Source: Catenulispora rubra
Lineage (GTDB): Bacteria > Actinomycetota > Actinomycetes > Streptomycetales > Catenulisporaceae
Assembly: GCF_015356825.1 (NCBI RefSeq)
Contig: NZ_JAACYW010000001.1
Coordinates: 62,001 to 126,000, forward strand
Direction of reading: 5' to 3'
Length of the DNA: 64,000 nucleotides
In this document: positions 8,041 through 16,690 of the stretch, one piece after another
Numbering within the stretch: position 1 is the stretch's first letter
Layout: each line of letters starts with the position of its first letter
Notes under the pieces: generated by a model
What the model was told of the DNA's origin: nothing
The model's input: only the letters and a program-made list of their open reading frames with translations
The model's database searches: none
Translations under genes and position numbers: made by a program

Positions 8041-9894
8041 ATGGCACTCCTGAAAGACCGAGACTTTCTGCTCCTGTTCGCGGGCCAGAGCGTTTCACGC
8101 TTCGGTGACGGCATGTTCACCGCCGCAACCGCCTGGCTGGCCTGGTCGCTCACCCACGATCCAGCCGCGGTCGCGCTGGTGACCGTGGCCGCGTACGCGC
8201 CGAGCTTTCTGGTCACGTTTGTCGCCGCCTCCTATGCCGATCGCTACGACCGGCGGCGTCTGATGATCGTCACCGACCTCGTTCGGGCAGTCCTGGTGGC
8301 CCTCGCTGTGGGCTTGCTCGCATCCGGGTTGATGAACCTGACCGTGCTGGTGGCGGCAACGGCTTTGCTGGCCCTGGTCGGGGCTCCGTTCGCGCCGGCC
8401 CGCAACGCCATCGTGCCGCAGATCGTGCCGGCCGGACTTCTGCAGCAGGCCAACGGGCTGCTACAGGTGGCCTTCCGTGCGGCGTTCTTCGTGGGTCCTT
8501 TGGTGCTCGCGCCGATACTCGCCGTGTCATCATTGACGGCGGCCCTGGCGCTCGACGGGCTCACCTTCCTGATCTCCGCCTCCGCCGTCGCGGCCCTTCG
8601 CCTCCGCCGTCCCGCTCGCCACGGCCGACAGAGCGGGTTGCGGTCGGACCTGGTCGCGGGGCTAGCAGCTCTTCGGTCCGAGCCGGAAGTGCTGCTCGTG
8701 ATCGTGACTTTCGTCGTGGCCCTCGCCCTGGCCAGCGGATTCCTGACCGTCGGCCTGGTATCTCTGGTGGGTCAGGGCGGGCAGTACGGACTGCTGCTGG
8801 GTACCGCCGGTTTGGCCGAGGTCGCCGGGGCACTGCTCCTGGCCCGGATCGCGATCCGCCGACTCGCCCTGGCCGCCGTGCTGGCGTGGGCGCTGCTGGG
8901 CGTCTTCCGGCTTCCGCTCGGCCTGGCCACTTCTCCGATCGTGGCAGCCGCTCTGCTCGCGATGACCGGGCTCGCATCCGCGCTGACCGACATCCCGTTG
9001 ATCGCCCTGGTCCAGCAGCGCATCCCTGACGACCACCTCGCCAAGGCCCTCGGTCTGTGGGAAGCCGGCATCGCCGGCGCGCTCGCCGTGTCCCCGTTCA
9101 TCGCGTCGACGACCATCTCGATGTTCGGAGTGAAGGCCGCGTTCATGCTGTCGGGCGCGGCCCTGATCGCGCTGGCCGGCGTCGCCGCCGCGGTACTTCG
9201 GCTATCGAACCGACGCCGTCTTCTGCTCCGACATCAGATGATCGATCAAGGCGACCAGGACGTCGCGGCTGACCGGCCGCCGGCGCAGGTCGCCCATCAG
9301 GATCGGGACGTTCGGGTCGAGGTCGAGCGCGTCACGGATCTCGGGAACGGTGCGTTCCTGCCGGCCGTCGAAGCAGTTGACGCCGACCACGAAGGGGATG
9401 CCGCGGTTCTCGAAGAAGTCGATGGACGCGAAACTGCCCTGCAGTCGCCGGGTGTCCGCCAGAACGACCGCGCCGAGCGCGCCGTGGACCAGGTCGTTCC
9501 ACATGAACCAGAAGCGTTCCTGGCCCGGTGTGCCGAAGAGGTACATCACCAGGTCGGAGCTGATGGTGATCCGGCCGAAGTCCATCGCGACGGTTGTCGT
9601 GTCCTTGGTCGCCACCCCAGCGACGTCGTCGACGCCGACTCCGGCCACGGTCAGGTATTCCTCCGTGCGCAGCGGCGCGACCTCGCTGACCGCGCCGACC
9701 ATCGTGGTCTTGCCCACGCCGAAGCCGCCCGCGATCAGGATCTTCACCGCCATCGGCGCGGAACCGCCGCGGGCCGCGTCGCGCCCGTCAGAGTCGTTGT
9801 AGGCCATCTCGCACCGCCTGAAGGATTGTCATGTCCGGTCTCTGGCCGACCGCGACCGCCAGCGGCGGGCGGGCCGACACCACGCCCCACGTGA
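8041..9894 (+). CDS. MFS transporter with a 225-residue read-through tail antisense to cvnD/cvnC
   Basis: The first ~400 residues are a normal 12-helix major-facilitator exporter of the MFS_3/enterobactin-exporter type: KDRDFLLLFAGQSVSRFGDG at the start and the loop motif ADRYDRRRLM between helices 2 and 3. Residues after RLSNRRR (about base 9,220) are charged, low in hydrophobics and read exactly antisense to the conservon GTPase gene, stopping only at 9894. A family member should end near 9,200-9,230, so the native stop appears to have been lost or frame-shifted, or sequence was joined here. ATG 8041 fits the family N-terminus; TTG 8005 and ATG 8011 are alternatives. Regulated probably by the ArsR-type gene upstream. 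Confidence 0.75.
   Translation: MALLKDRDFLLLFAGQSVSRFGDGMFTAATAWLAWSLTHDPAAVALVTVAAYAPSFLVTFVAASYADRYDRRRLMIVTDLVRAVLVALAVGLLASGLMNLTVLVAATALLALVGAPFAPARNAIVPQIVPAGLLQQANGLLQVAFRAAFFVGPLVLAPILAVSSLTAALALDGLTFLISASAVAALRLRRPARHGRQSGLRSDLVAGLAALRSEPEVLLVIVTFVVALALASGFLTVGLVSLVGQGGQYGLLLGTAGLAEVAGALLLARIAIRRLALAAVLAWALLGVFRLPLGLATSPIVAAALLAMTGLASALTDIPLIALVQQRIPDDHLAKALGLWEAGIAGALAVSPFIASTTISMFGVKAAFMLSGAALIALAGVAAAVLRLSNRRRLLLRHQMIDQGDQDVAADRPPAQVAHQDRDVRVEVERVTDLGNGAFLPAVEAVDADHEGDAAVLEEVDGRETALQSPGVRQNDRAERAVDQVVPHEPEAFLARCAEEVHHQVGADGDPAEVHRDGCRVLGRHPSDVVDADSGHGQVFLRAQRRDLADRADHRGLAHAEAARDQDLHRHRRGTAAGRVAPVRVVVGHLAPPEGLSCPVSGRPRPPAAGGPTPRPT
9202..9807 (-). CDS. cvnD: Conservon small GTPase CvnD
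   Basis: A 201-residue Ras-like GTP-binding protein of the CvnD/MglA-related group. The P-loop GGFGVGKTT is at about residues 27-35, the switch II DxxG-equivalent FGTPGQERFWFM near residue 90, and the NKxD-equivalent reads VGVNCFDG. Such proteins act with CvnA, B and C as a membrane-associated, G-protein-like signalling complex. Its start overlaps the CvnC stop by 20 bases, and it is the last gene of the minus-strand cvnABCD operon. Its whole length is overlapped by the abnormal tail of the MFS frame on the other strand. Confidence 0.9.
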   Translation of the reverse strand: MAYNDSDGRDAARGGSAPMAVKILIAGGFGVGKTTMVGAVSEVAPLRTEEYLTVAGVGVDDVAGVATKDTTTVAMDFGRITISSDLVMYLFGTPGQERFWFMWNDLVHGALGAVVLADTRRLQGSFASIDFFENRGIPFVVGVNCFDGRQERTVPEIRDALDLDPNVPILMGDLRRRPVSRDVLVALIDHLMSEQKTASVR

Positions 9895-10177
9895 TCAGGT
9901 CGCTGATCAGGATCTTCGTTACCGCCACCGGCAGGTTCAGCACCGAAGCGACCTCGGCCAGGGCCGCCGGGCGGCGGCACTGCTCCAGGATCAGCCGGTG
10001 CTCCGGTTCCAGACCGCGGATCGTCGGCTGGTTCTCGGGTGGGGCGAGTGTGGTGATCACCGTGATCAGATTCAGGTCGTCGCGCGCCGAGGCGGTACGG
10101 CCGTGGGTGATCGTGTAGGGCCGGACGAAGGAGTCGTCGGGGTCTTCATCGAGGGACTCGTCGGCCCAGTGGTTCAC
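9788..10177 (-). CDS. cvnC: Conservon DUF742 protein CvnC
   Basis: A 129-residue DUF742 protein. The typical opening DDSFVRPYTITHGRT (residues 14-28) and the winged-helix-like middle EHRLILEQCRRPAALAEVASVLNLPV are both present, followed by the family tail ILQAVRDGLQRL. It is thought to bridge the roadblock protein and the GTPase in conservon complexes. It overlaps cvnB upstream by 32 bases and cvnD downstream by 20, so all three are translationally coupled. Confidence 0.9.
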   Translation of the reverse strand: MNHWADESLDEDPDDSFVRPYTITHGRTASARDDLNLITVITTLAPPENQPTIRGLEPEHRLILEQCRRPAALAEVASVLNLPVAVTKILISDLITWGVVSARPPLAVAVGQRPDMTILQAVRDGLQRL

Positions 10178-10637
10178 CCACGGTCACCCCCTCCGGTCCC
10201 TGCTCGCTTCCGGCCCGCGCCGCAGTGCCCATGTGCTGTCCGACCTGCAGCACCAAGGTGTGCATCGCCACCGCCATGACCTCGGCGTCCACTTCCTGTG
10301 CCGCGACCACCGCCAGGTGGGTGCCCCAGCCGGCCGAGCTGATGAACAGCCACAGCTCCGCCAGTTCCACGATGACCTGGTGCACGGTGCCGCCATCGAA
10401 CATGTCCCCGACACCGCGCGCCAGGCTCTGCTGGCCGGTGGCGATCGCGGCCAGGCGCTCGGCGTCAGCGCGGTCGATGCCGCGGGACTGACTGATCACC
10501 AGACCGTCGTCGGAGAGCACGATCGCGTGCCGCGTCCCCGGGACCTGGTCGGCGAGGCGGTCCAGGAGCCAGTCCAGGTCCTGGTTCGTGGCGGTGGTTC
10601 GGCGCGGCGCGGAGGTCGGTCCTGTCATCGATGTCAT
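10146..10637 (-). CDS. cvnB: Conservon roadblock/LC7 protein CvnB
   Basis: A 163-residue roadblock/LC7 domain protein. The core runs from LDWLLDRLADQVPGTRHAIVLSDDGLVIS to the helix HTLVLQVGQHMG. In bacteria this fold acts as a regulator or GAP-like partner of MglA/CvnD GTPases. The N-terminal 17 residues are a flexible extension. It lies two bases after cvnA and overlaps cvnC by 32 bases. Confidence 0.9.
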   Translation of the reverse strand: MTSMTGPTSAPRRTTATNQDLDWLLDRLADQVPGTRHAIVLSDDGLVISQSRGIDRADAERLAAIATGQQSLARGVGDMFDGGTVHQVIVELAELWLFISSAGWGTHLAVVAAQEVDAEVMAVAMHTLVLQVGQHMGTAARAGSEQGPEGVTVGEPLGRRVPR

Positions 10638-10639
10638 GG

Positions 10640-13075
10640 TCAGTCTTCTTCCGGGGCCGGCGCGCGGTCCGGCGCGGGATGGGTGGGTGGGTGTTCGTTG
10701 TCCGCGGGCATCCGGGCCAGGCGCGACTGGCGTTGGAACGCGCCGATCGACGCGCCGGAACGGGTCGGCTCATGCCGGCGCGCCGGTGTGTCGTGTTCGG
10801 GCTGGTACTGACGGGTCCCGTTCTCACGCCGTGGTTCGCGGAGCTCGGTGACGAGGCTGGCCTGACGCACGCGGCGCGGCAGAGGATCCAGCTGCGACAC
10901 CGCGGTAGGCTCCGGCTCGTCGCTCACGACATCGACCAGCGTCGGAGCAGAAGCTGACGCCGGCTCCGGCGACGGAGCCGGAGCCGCCAGCTCCGACCAG
11001 TCAACGCGCTGATGAGGGATGGCCGGTCCGTCGATACGCTCGAAGTGGTCGGCGCTGACGGGCAGGCTCGCGTCGACGAGCGACAGCTGCGGGCCGAAGT
11101 CGGAAACGTCCTCGGGCTCGCCGCCGGACTCCTGCTCCGTGGCGACCACGAGATCGGCCGGGACGAGGACAACAACCCGCGTGCCCCCGAACGATGAGGG
11201 CCGCAACTCCACGCCTATGCCCAGCCCGGCCGCGAGTCGCGCGACCACGTAGAGCCCGAGGCGCGCGTCATCAGCTTGTGAGACCACGTCCATTCGGGGC
11301 GGAGCGGCCATCAAGGTGTTCGCCTCGTCGTACTGGACCGCGTTCATTCCCATGCCGCGGTCTTCGATTTCGATCGCCAAGCCGCGCATCACGCGGGAGG
11401 CTGTCACCTCAACGGGGGTCGGTGGCTTGGAGAACGCCACCGCGTTCTCCATCAGTTCCGCCAGGATGTGCACCACCGCTCCGACCGCGCGCTCCGACAA
11501 CCAGACGTGGCTCTCCGCCTCGATCCGGATGCGGCGGTAGTCCTGGACCTCGCCCTGCGCCGACCGCAACAGGTCCAACAGCGGCACGGGCTTTCGCCAG
11601 CGGCGCTGCGGCTGCCCGCCACCGAGGATCACGAGGTTCTCCTCGTAGCGCCGCAGCCGCGCCGTCAGATGGTCGAGATCGAACAGACCCTCGAGCACAT
11701 CAGGATCCTCATGCCGGCGTTCCATCTCACTCAGGCGCTTCATCTGCAAGCCGATCAGCAGCTGCGTGCGCCGCGCGATGCGCTGAAGCAGCCGCTCGAA
11801 CCCGCGGTACTGCTCGACCTGCCGCACGGTCGTCTCCAGCGCGCTGCTGCGTGCCGCGTTGAGCGCCCGCCCCAGCATCCCCAACTCATCGGAGCCGTAG
11901 CGGATCGCGGGCAGTTCGGCATCCGTGTCGACGGTCTCACCGCGCCGCAGCCGCTCCACCACGATCGGCAGTCTGTCCTGCAGGTCCAGAGCCGCTGAAC
12001 GCAGTGCGAAGATGCGTCGGCGCAGCACGCCGGTCAACACCAACGTGAGCACGACGACCAAGATGACGCCCACTGCCCCGACAACACTGTTGACGATCAA
12101 GTTCACGGCCATCTTGTGGACTTCGACGTTGGTGTCGTTGGTGATCGTCGCCCCGAAGACCTGGTTGAGGCTCTGGAGCTGGGGCGTGATGGCTGCGACG
12201 CTCTGCTGCCATTGCTTACCTGTCGCCGCAGGAAGCAGTGTGGTTCCGTCGGCAGCTTGAGGCGTGTTCAGAACGGTCTGCTCGACCTGCGTCCTCAGCT
12301 GCCATGCTTGGCCGGCGAACAGGTTGCGATATTGGTCGCCGATGGCAACGGGCAGCAACGGCACGACTTTGTCGTCGTAGATGAACTGCTCAGCGCCGCT
12401 CAACTGATCGAGTTGAGTACGTTCCGCGCGCGAAAGCCTTCCACCGACGATGCCCGGGGTGAGAACTGCGTCTTCACGCGAGAGCATCTCAATGCCCCAG
12501 ACCGAGTCGACCACAGGCCGCACGCGGTAGTTCAGGTCAGCGAGACCCACATCGCTGGAGTTGTCGAACAGCTCCAGATCTGCCGCGATGAGACCGGTGT
12601 AGTCGTCGTACGTCTGCTGCTGCGTGGCGGTCCGGTGGTCCACCGCCGACCGGTAGTCGGCGAGGTGCTGCAGTCCTTCGGTGATCTGCTTGATGCCGCT
12701 CGCCAATTCCGCCTGCGCCGAACCGGTAGGCGCCTGAAGGGTTGCTACGGCCTTGTCCGTGGCCTGGCGCTGCTGTGTCAGCTTCGCCCCGTAGCCGGCG
12801 GGATCGGCCAAAGCTGCCGCGCTCAACTGCCGCTCGGCCTGGAGGCTGCCGAACACCGTGAGGACCGGAGAAGCGAATTTGACCATCGCGGTGTTGTGTT
12901 GGCCGGTTGCCCGCCAGTTGTTGAAGAGCTGGCCGGAGTTCAGCGTGACCAGGCCGATCATGGCCGCACTCGGCACGAGGGCCAGGACGAGCAGGACCGC
13001 ACGCAACGGCACCTGCCGTCGCGTTCCCGCATCCAGAATCCGTTGCCGTTTTGCCGCTCGTGCGTGAAGTGCCAC
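10640..13075 (-). CDS. cvnA: Conservon sensor kinase-like protein CvnA with NIT-type sensor domain
   Basis: An 811-residue membrane sensor. Transmembrane helices are near residues 22-45 (LRAVLLVLALVPSAAMIGLV) and about 333-358; between them is an extracellular helical domain resembling nitrate/nitrite-sensing NIT domains (QRQATDKAVATL, YDDYTGLIAADLELFDNSSD). Then come a HAMP-like linker, the H-box-like LFDLDHLTARLRRYEENLVIL, and a HATPase_c domain with N-box ELMENAVAFSKP and G1 box IEDRGMGM. The C-terminal 150 residues are a Pro/Glu-rich disordered tail. First gene of the cvnABCD operon; the operator-like palindrome at 13174-13188 lies about 100 bases upstream. Confidence 0.9.
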   Translation of the reverse strand: MALHARAAKRQRILDAGTRRQVPLRAVLLVLALVPSAAMIGLVTLNSGQLFNNWRATGQHNTAMVKFASPVLTVFGSLQAERQLSAAALADPAGYGAKLTQQRQATDKAVATLQAPTGSAQAELASGIKQITEGLQHLADYRSAVDHRTATQQQTYDDYTGLIAADLELFDNSSDVGLADLNYRVRPVVDSVWGIEMLSREDAVLTPGIVGGRLSRAERTQLDQLSGAEQFIYDDKVVPLLPVAIGDQYRNLFAGQAWQLRTQVEQTVLNTPQAADGTTLLPAATGKQWQQSVAAITPQLQSLNQVFGATITNDTNVEVHKMAVNLIVNSVVGAVGVILVVVLTLVLTGVLRRRIFALRSAALDLQDRLPIVVERLRRGETVDTDAELPAIRYGSDELGMLGRALNAARSSALETTVRQVEQYRGFERLLQRIARRTQLLIGLQMKRLSEMERRHEDPDVLEGLFDLDHLTARLRRYEENLVILGGGQPQRRWRKPVPLLDLLRSAQGEVQDYRRIRIEAESHVWLSERAVGAVVHILAELMENAVAFSKPPTPVEVTASRVMRGLAIEIEDRGMGMNAVQYDEANTLMAAPPRMDVVSQADDARLGLYVVARLAAGLGIGVELRPSSFGGTRVVVLVPADLVVATEQESGGEPEDVSDFGPQLSLVDASLPVSADHFERIDGPAIPHQRVDWSELAAPAPSPEPASASAPTLVDVVSDEPEPTAVSQLDPLPRRVRQASLVTELREPRRENGTRQYQPEHDTPARRHEPTRSGASIGAFQRQSRLARMPADNEHPPTHPAPDRAPAPEED

Positions 13076-13173
13076 CCGAAGCCCCCAGGAAGCTCATGGC
13101 CGGCCGCCGAGCTCGGGGCCGCGTGATGTCGAACGGATACTACTCGCCAGCGGAGTCATCGTTGGCATTTTCA

Positions 13174-13200
13174 GAGAATTTTATTCTCCTGATTTGAGAC
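13174..13200. promoter_or_regulatory. Island operator copy A (orphan, upstream of cvnA)
   Basis: GAGAAT-TTT-ATTCTC (13174-13188, perfect 6-base arms) followed after exactly 7 bases by GAGAC (13196-13200). This matches the GAGAAT-N3-ATTCTC-N7-GAGAA element found before the catabolic genes. Its third half-site points right, where no plus-strand gene starts; leftwards lies cvnA, with about 98 bases between. It is either the conservon's operator or a fossil from a rearrangement. A further GAGAATTC is at 13202-13209. The rest of the gap 13076-13227 shows nothing else. Confidence 0.55.
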
Positions 13201-13227
13201 CGAGAATTCCGGTTCCCTACGGGTGTG

Positions 13228-14280
13228 TCACGACTTGTCGCGCCCGCCCAGCGCCCGCAGCCCGGCCGCCGCGAGCAGCGGTACCGCCCGGCCCACCGTC
13301 TCGAAGCCGTCGCCCACCGTCAGGCCCCGCAGATGACGAGCGTGAATGCCCTCGGCGATGACTGCGATCTTGAAGTACCCGAGGCCGAGATAGAAGCCGA
13401 GCGGACCGAGATCGCGACCCGAGACCCGGGCGTAGTGTTCGGCGAGGTCCCGGACATCAGGCAGCCGGTCGCTCGTCGACGCGGCGGAGCCACCCAACAC
13501 GGGGTCGAACGCCGGATCGCGGTACACCAGGTGCAGCCCGAGATCTGCCAAAGGGTCGCCCAAAGTGGCCATCTCCCAGTCCACAAGGGCACGGATCGAA
13601 GCGGGATCGCCGGGATCGAGAATGGCGTTGTCGATGCGGTAGTCGCCGTGCACGATCGACGCTCCGCTCTCGGCCGGCACCGCCCTCGCCAGCCGCGCGT
13701 GCAGTCTGTCCATGTCGGCCAGGGAACGAGTACTGACCCTCTCCCACTGGTCGCGCCAGCGGCCCACTTGCCGGCCGAGGTAGCCCTCCGGACGCCCGAA
13801 GCCGCCGAGGCCGACGGCCTGGTACGGGACGGCGTGCAGCTGAGCGAGCGAGTCCACCAGCGCCAGGCCGCAACGCACGATCATGGCGCGCGACAAGGTA
13901 TGCAGCTCGGCATGGGTCCGGATCACCTGCCCGGGGACATACTCGACCACTGAGAACGGCGTGCCCAACACCGAAGCGTCCTCGCACAAGGCGACCGCGC
14001 GCGCCACCGGCACACCGCTGTCTCGCAGAGCCCGAACGACGCGATACTCCCGACCCATGTCGTGCGCCGACGGGGTGAGCCAGCCCAACGGCGGGCGTCG
14101 CACCACCCAGATGGTGACACCGTCGGTCACTCGGTATGTCAGGTTGGACCGCCCACCGTGCAGCAGCTCCGCGGACAGCGGTCCGGCCACTCCCGGCCCA
14201 GCCGTTCCCAGATATTTCTGCAGGGCATCGATGTCCAAGCCCGCAGGTGCCTCCCCCGCGGCGCTTACTCGGTTGGCCAC
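13228..14280 (-). CDS. APH-fold phosphotransferase (ACAD10/11-type kinase family)
   Basis: A 350-residue aminoglycoside-phosphotransferase-fold protein. The catalytic loop IVHGDYRIDNAIL (near residue 215) and the metal-binding DWEMATLGDPLADL (near residue 240) are intact, and the N-lobe has GGRSNLTYRV and VVRRPP (the lysine-equivalent position). In acyl-CoA dehydrogenase clusters such kinases, like the kinase domain of mammalian ACAD10/11, phosphorylate hydroxyacyl-CoA intermediates so that the hydroxyl group can be eliminated. That role fits this beta-oxidation island but is inferred. Last gene of the four-gene minus-strand operon led by the amidohydrolase; its start overlaps the hydrolase stop by 16 bases. 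Confidence 0.82.
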   Translation of the reverse strand: MANRVSAAGEAPAGLDIDALQKYLGTAGPGVAGPLSAELLHGGRSNLTYRVTDGVTIWVVRRPPLGWLTPSAHDMGREYRVVRALRDSGVPVARAVALCEDASVLGTPFSVVEYVPGQVIRTHAELHTLSRAMIVRCGLALVDSLAQLHAVPYQAVGLGGFGRPEGYLGRQVGRWRDQWERVSTRSLADMDRLHARLARAVPAESGASIVHGDYRIDNAILDPGDPASIRALVDWEMATLGDPLADLGLHLVYRDPAFDPVLGGSAASTSDRLPDVRDLAEHYARVSGRDLGPLGFYLGLGYFKIAVIAEGIHARHLRGLTVGDGFETVGRAVPLLAAAGLRALGGRDKS

Positions 14281-15239
14281 GTCGGCCCCGAAGTTTCACT
14301 GGCTGTGGCCCGCCGCACGTGCCGGGCGATCAAAGCGTAGATGTCTCGCGCCGTTTCGTAGTGTTTGACGTCATATCCATGATCGGCTCCTCGGACGTCG
14401 TGGAGGTCGATCAACGCGCCGGCCTTCCGGAGCCGCTCGGCGTACCGACCGGCTTCAGTTTTGAGCCGGTCGTATTCCGCAGTGATGACCAGGGCCGGGG
14501 CGATGCCGGCGAGGTCCGCGACATCTGCGGCGTTCGCCGGCGATGCGAGGCGGTCGGTTCGGGCCCGCCGGTCCGGGATGTACGCACCGTTGTAGACCGC
14601 TCCCATCCACGGTTTCAGCATCGACTTGGAGACGGCCGACGGCTTGTCTCCGAGCTCGGTCGCGAGGTCGAGCACCGCGTAGTGGAGCACCTGGAGAGCG
14701 ATGGCTGGGCCACCTTGCTCCAGCGCCTGCCGCGCCACCGCTGCGGCAAGGCTGCCGCCGGCGCTCTGGCCGCCGACCGAGAGCCGGCTGCCGTCCCAAC
14801 CCTGCTCGGCACCGTGCTGGGCGATCCAGAGGACAACCTCGAACGCCTGACGAGGTGGAGCCGGGAACTTGTGTCGCGGCGCCAGGGCGTAGTCCACATT
14901 GATCGCGGCCACCTGCGCTTCAGCGGCCACGAAGCGGCAGAACCAGTCGTCCATCTCGGTCAGCGGCATGACGAAGCCGCCGCCGTGGAAGTTGACGTGG
15001 ACTGCCGGCGCCTGACCTGCTTCGTCGGCGGTCGGCAGGTAGACCACGACCCTGGCCGGCGCGACCGACGTCGGAACCACCAGCTCGCGGGTATGTCGCG
15101 GGAACTCAGGGAAGCGGTCGAGCCGGAACGCCTCAGGACGCTTCTCCTCGGGCCGGCCAGCCGCCCGCAGGACAAGACGTTGCATCGCCCTGGCGGCGAA
15201 CGCCGCCACCACAGGCCGAGCCATCAGTGAGGTCAGCAC
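14265..15239 (-). CDS. Alpha/beta hydrolase, hormone-sensitive-lipase (HSL) family
   Basis: A 324-residue esterase of the HSL/acetyl-esterase family. The oxyanion motif FHGGGFV is at about residue 89, the nucleophile elbow GGQSAGGSLA near 160, the acid VITAEYDRLKTEA near 263 and the histidine GADHGY near 295, so the full Ser-Asp-His triad is present. It could open a lactone or hydrolyse an ester in the island's substrate. Its start overlaps the FadD stop by 7 bases. A second, catalytically broken homologue lies at 18795-19523. Confidence 0.88.
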   Translation of the reverse strand: MLTSLMARPVVAAFAARAMQRLVLRAAGRPEEKRPEAFRLDRFPEFPRHTRELVVPTSVAPARVVVYLPTADEAGQAPAVHVNFHGGGFVMPLTEMDDWFCRFVAAEAQVAAINVDYALAPRHKFPAPPRQAFEVVLWIAQHGAEQGWDGSRLSVGGQSAGGSLAAAVARQALEQGGPAIALQVLHYAVLDLATELGDKPSAVSKSMLKPWMGAVYNGAYIPDRRARTDRLASPANAADVADLAGIAPALVITAEYDRLKTEAGRYAERLRKAGALIDLHDVRGADHGYDVKHYETARDIYALIARHVRRATASETSGPTWPTE

Positions 15240-16690
15240 AACTGGTCCCGAACCACCTTCCCGGTGGCGTTGAGAGGGAGTTCCTCAATGAACTCCACGT
15301 ACCGCGGCACCTTGTAGCCCGCCATCCGCGCACGGCTCCAGTCGATGAGCTCTTCGTCGGAGAGCGGGCCACGCCGAACGACGAACGCCTTCCCCACCTG
15401 TCCCAGGCGCTCGTCGGGGACACCGATCACTGCGACTTGCGCGACTGCCGGATGTCCCAGGATGAAGTCCTCGATCTCCGCGGGATAGGCGTTGAAGCCG
15501 CCGACGATGAACATGTCCTTCTTGCGGCCGGTGATCAGAAGGTGCCCACCGGCTTCGAGCATGCCCAGGTCCCCGGTGTGCAGCCAGCCGTCGGCGTCGA
15601 TCGCCTCGGCCGTCGCGACCGGGTCGTCGAGATATCCGCGCATGATGGTGTAGCCGCGGACCAGCACCTCACCGTCGTCCGCGACGCGCACTTCCACCCC
15701 GTCGCACGGGGTGCCGACCGTCGTGGCGATGTCCTCGAAGGAGTCGCCGGGTCTGGAGGCGGTGACGGTGCCGGCCTCGGTCAGCCCGTACCCGGTCATG
15801 ATCGAGGTGAACGGCAGCTCCTTCTTGATCCTGCGGATGAGCTCGACCGGGATGTCAGCGGCTCCGGTCACCGCCGCACGCAGCGATGACAGGTCTCTGT
15901 CTCCTCGAGCGGCCAGCAGCGAGTGATAGAGCGTGGGCGGGCCCGGAAGCATGGTCACCTTCTCCCGCTCCACGAGCTCCAGCACCACGTCCACGTCGAA
16001 GACCGGTACCGGCAGCATCGTCGCCCCCCGGATCAGCGAGGCGATGCAGCCCGCCTTGTAGCCGAAGGTGTGGAAGAAGGGGTTGACCATCAGGTACCTG
16101 TCACCCTGGCGCAGATCCGCCAGGTCACACCATTCCGCGTACGCCCGCAACGTCTGTGCGTGCGTCATCTGGACACCCTTGGAGCGGCCGGTCGTCCCGG
16201 AGGTGAAGACGATGTCACACACGTCGTCGCCACTGACTTCCCGCTCCAGCGGCGAACCACCGGCCAGAAAGCCGCCCTTCAGGTCGATCCGAGGCACGCC
16301 CTCCGGCGTCGGGTACTCCAGCCCCAAGAAGCCTTCCTGGACGAGCACGGCCTTCGCCCCACTGCGCCGGATGACGTCACCTGCCTCGGCCGCCTTGAAC
16401 CGCGTGTTCACGGGGACCAGGACTCCCCCGGCGGTCAGCAGGCCGAACGCCGCGACGATCCACTCGGCGGAGTTCGGCGCCCAGACCGCGACGCGGTCGC
16501 CCCGGTCGATCCCCGCCGCCGCGAACGATCCCGCCGCGACGCGGATCCGGTCGACCAGCTCGGTGTACGTCAGGCGCAGCGGGCCGTCCACCACTGCCTC
16601 GGCGTCACCGAACCGGTCGGCCGCGCTGAGCACCATCCGTGGAATGGTGTCCCAGCTCATCCCCCGACTCATCAGGAGATCCCGGTTCAT
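15233..16690 (-). CDS. Acyl-CoA synthetase (FadD3-like AMP-forming ligase)
   Basis: A 485-residue ANL-superfamily ligase forming an acyl-CoA from a carboxylic acid, ATP and CoA. Motifs: FTSGTTGRSKGVQMTH (P-loop), GYGLTEAG, GWLHTGDLG, and the C-terminal lysine loop NATGKVVRD. It is closer in style to FadD3-type enzymes that activate ring-derived acids than to long-chain ligases. The start at 16690 shares its A with the stop of the preceding amidohydrolase (TGATG), indicating coupling; ATG 16672 and 16660 are alternatives without better ribosome-binding sites. The open frame continues upstream of the start only as a shadow of the amidohydrolase gene. Confidence 0.88.
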   Translation of the reverse strand: MNRDLLMSRGMSWDTIPRMVLSAADRFGDAEAVVDGPLRLTYTELVDRIRVAAGSFAAAGIDRGDRVAVWAPNSAEWIVAAFGLLTAGGVLVPVNTRFKAAEAGDVIRRSGAKAVLVQEGFLGLEYPTPEGVPRIDLKGGFLAGGSPLEREVSGDDVCDIVFTSGTTGRSKGVQMTHAQTLRAYAEWCDLADLRQGDRYLMVNPFFHTFGYKAGCIASLIRGATMLPVPVFDVDVVLELVEREKVTMLPGPPTLYHSLLAARGDRDLSSLRAAVTGAADIPVELIRRIKKELPFTSIMTGYGLTEAGTVTASRPGDSFEDIATTVGTPCDGVEVRVADDGEVLVRGYTIMRGYLDDPVATAEAIDADGWLHTGDLGMLEAGGHLLITGRKKDMFIVGGFNAYPAEIEDFILGHPAVAQVAVIGVPDERLGQVGKAFVVRRGPLSDEELIDWSRARMAGYKVPRYVEFIEELPLNATGKVVRDQLC

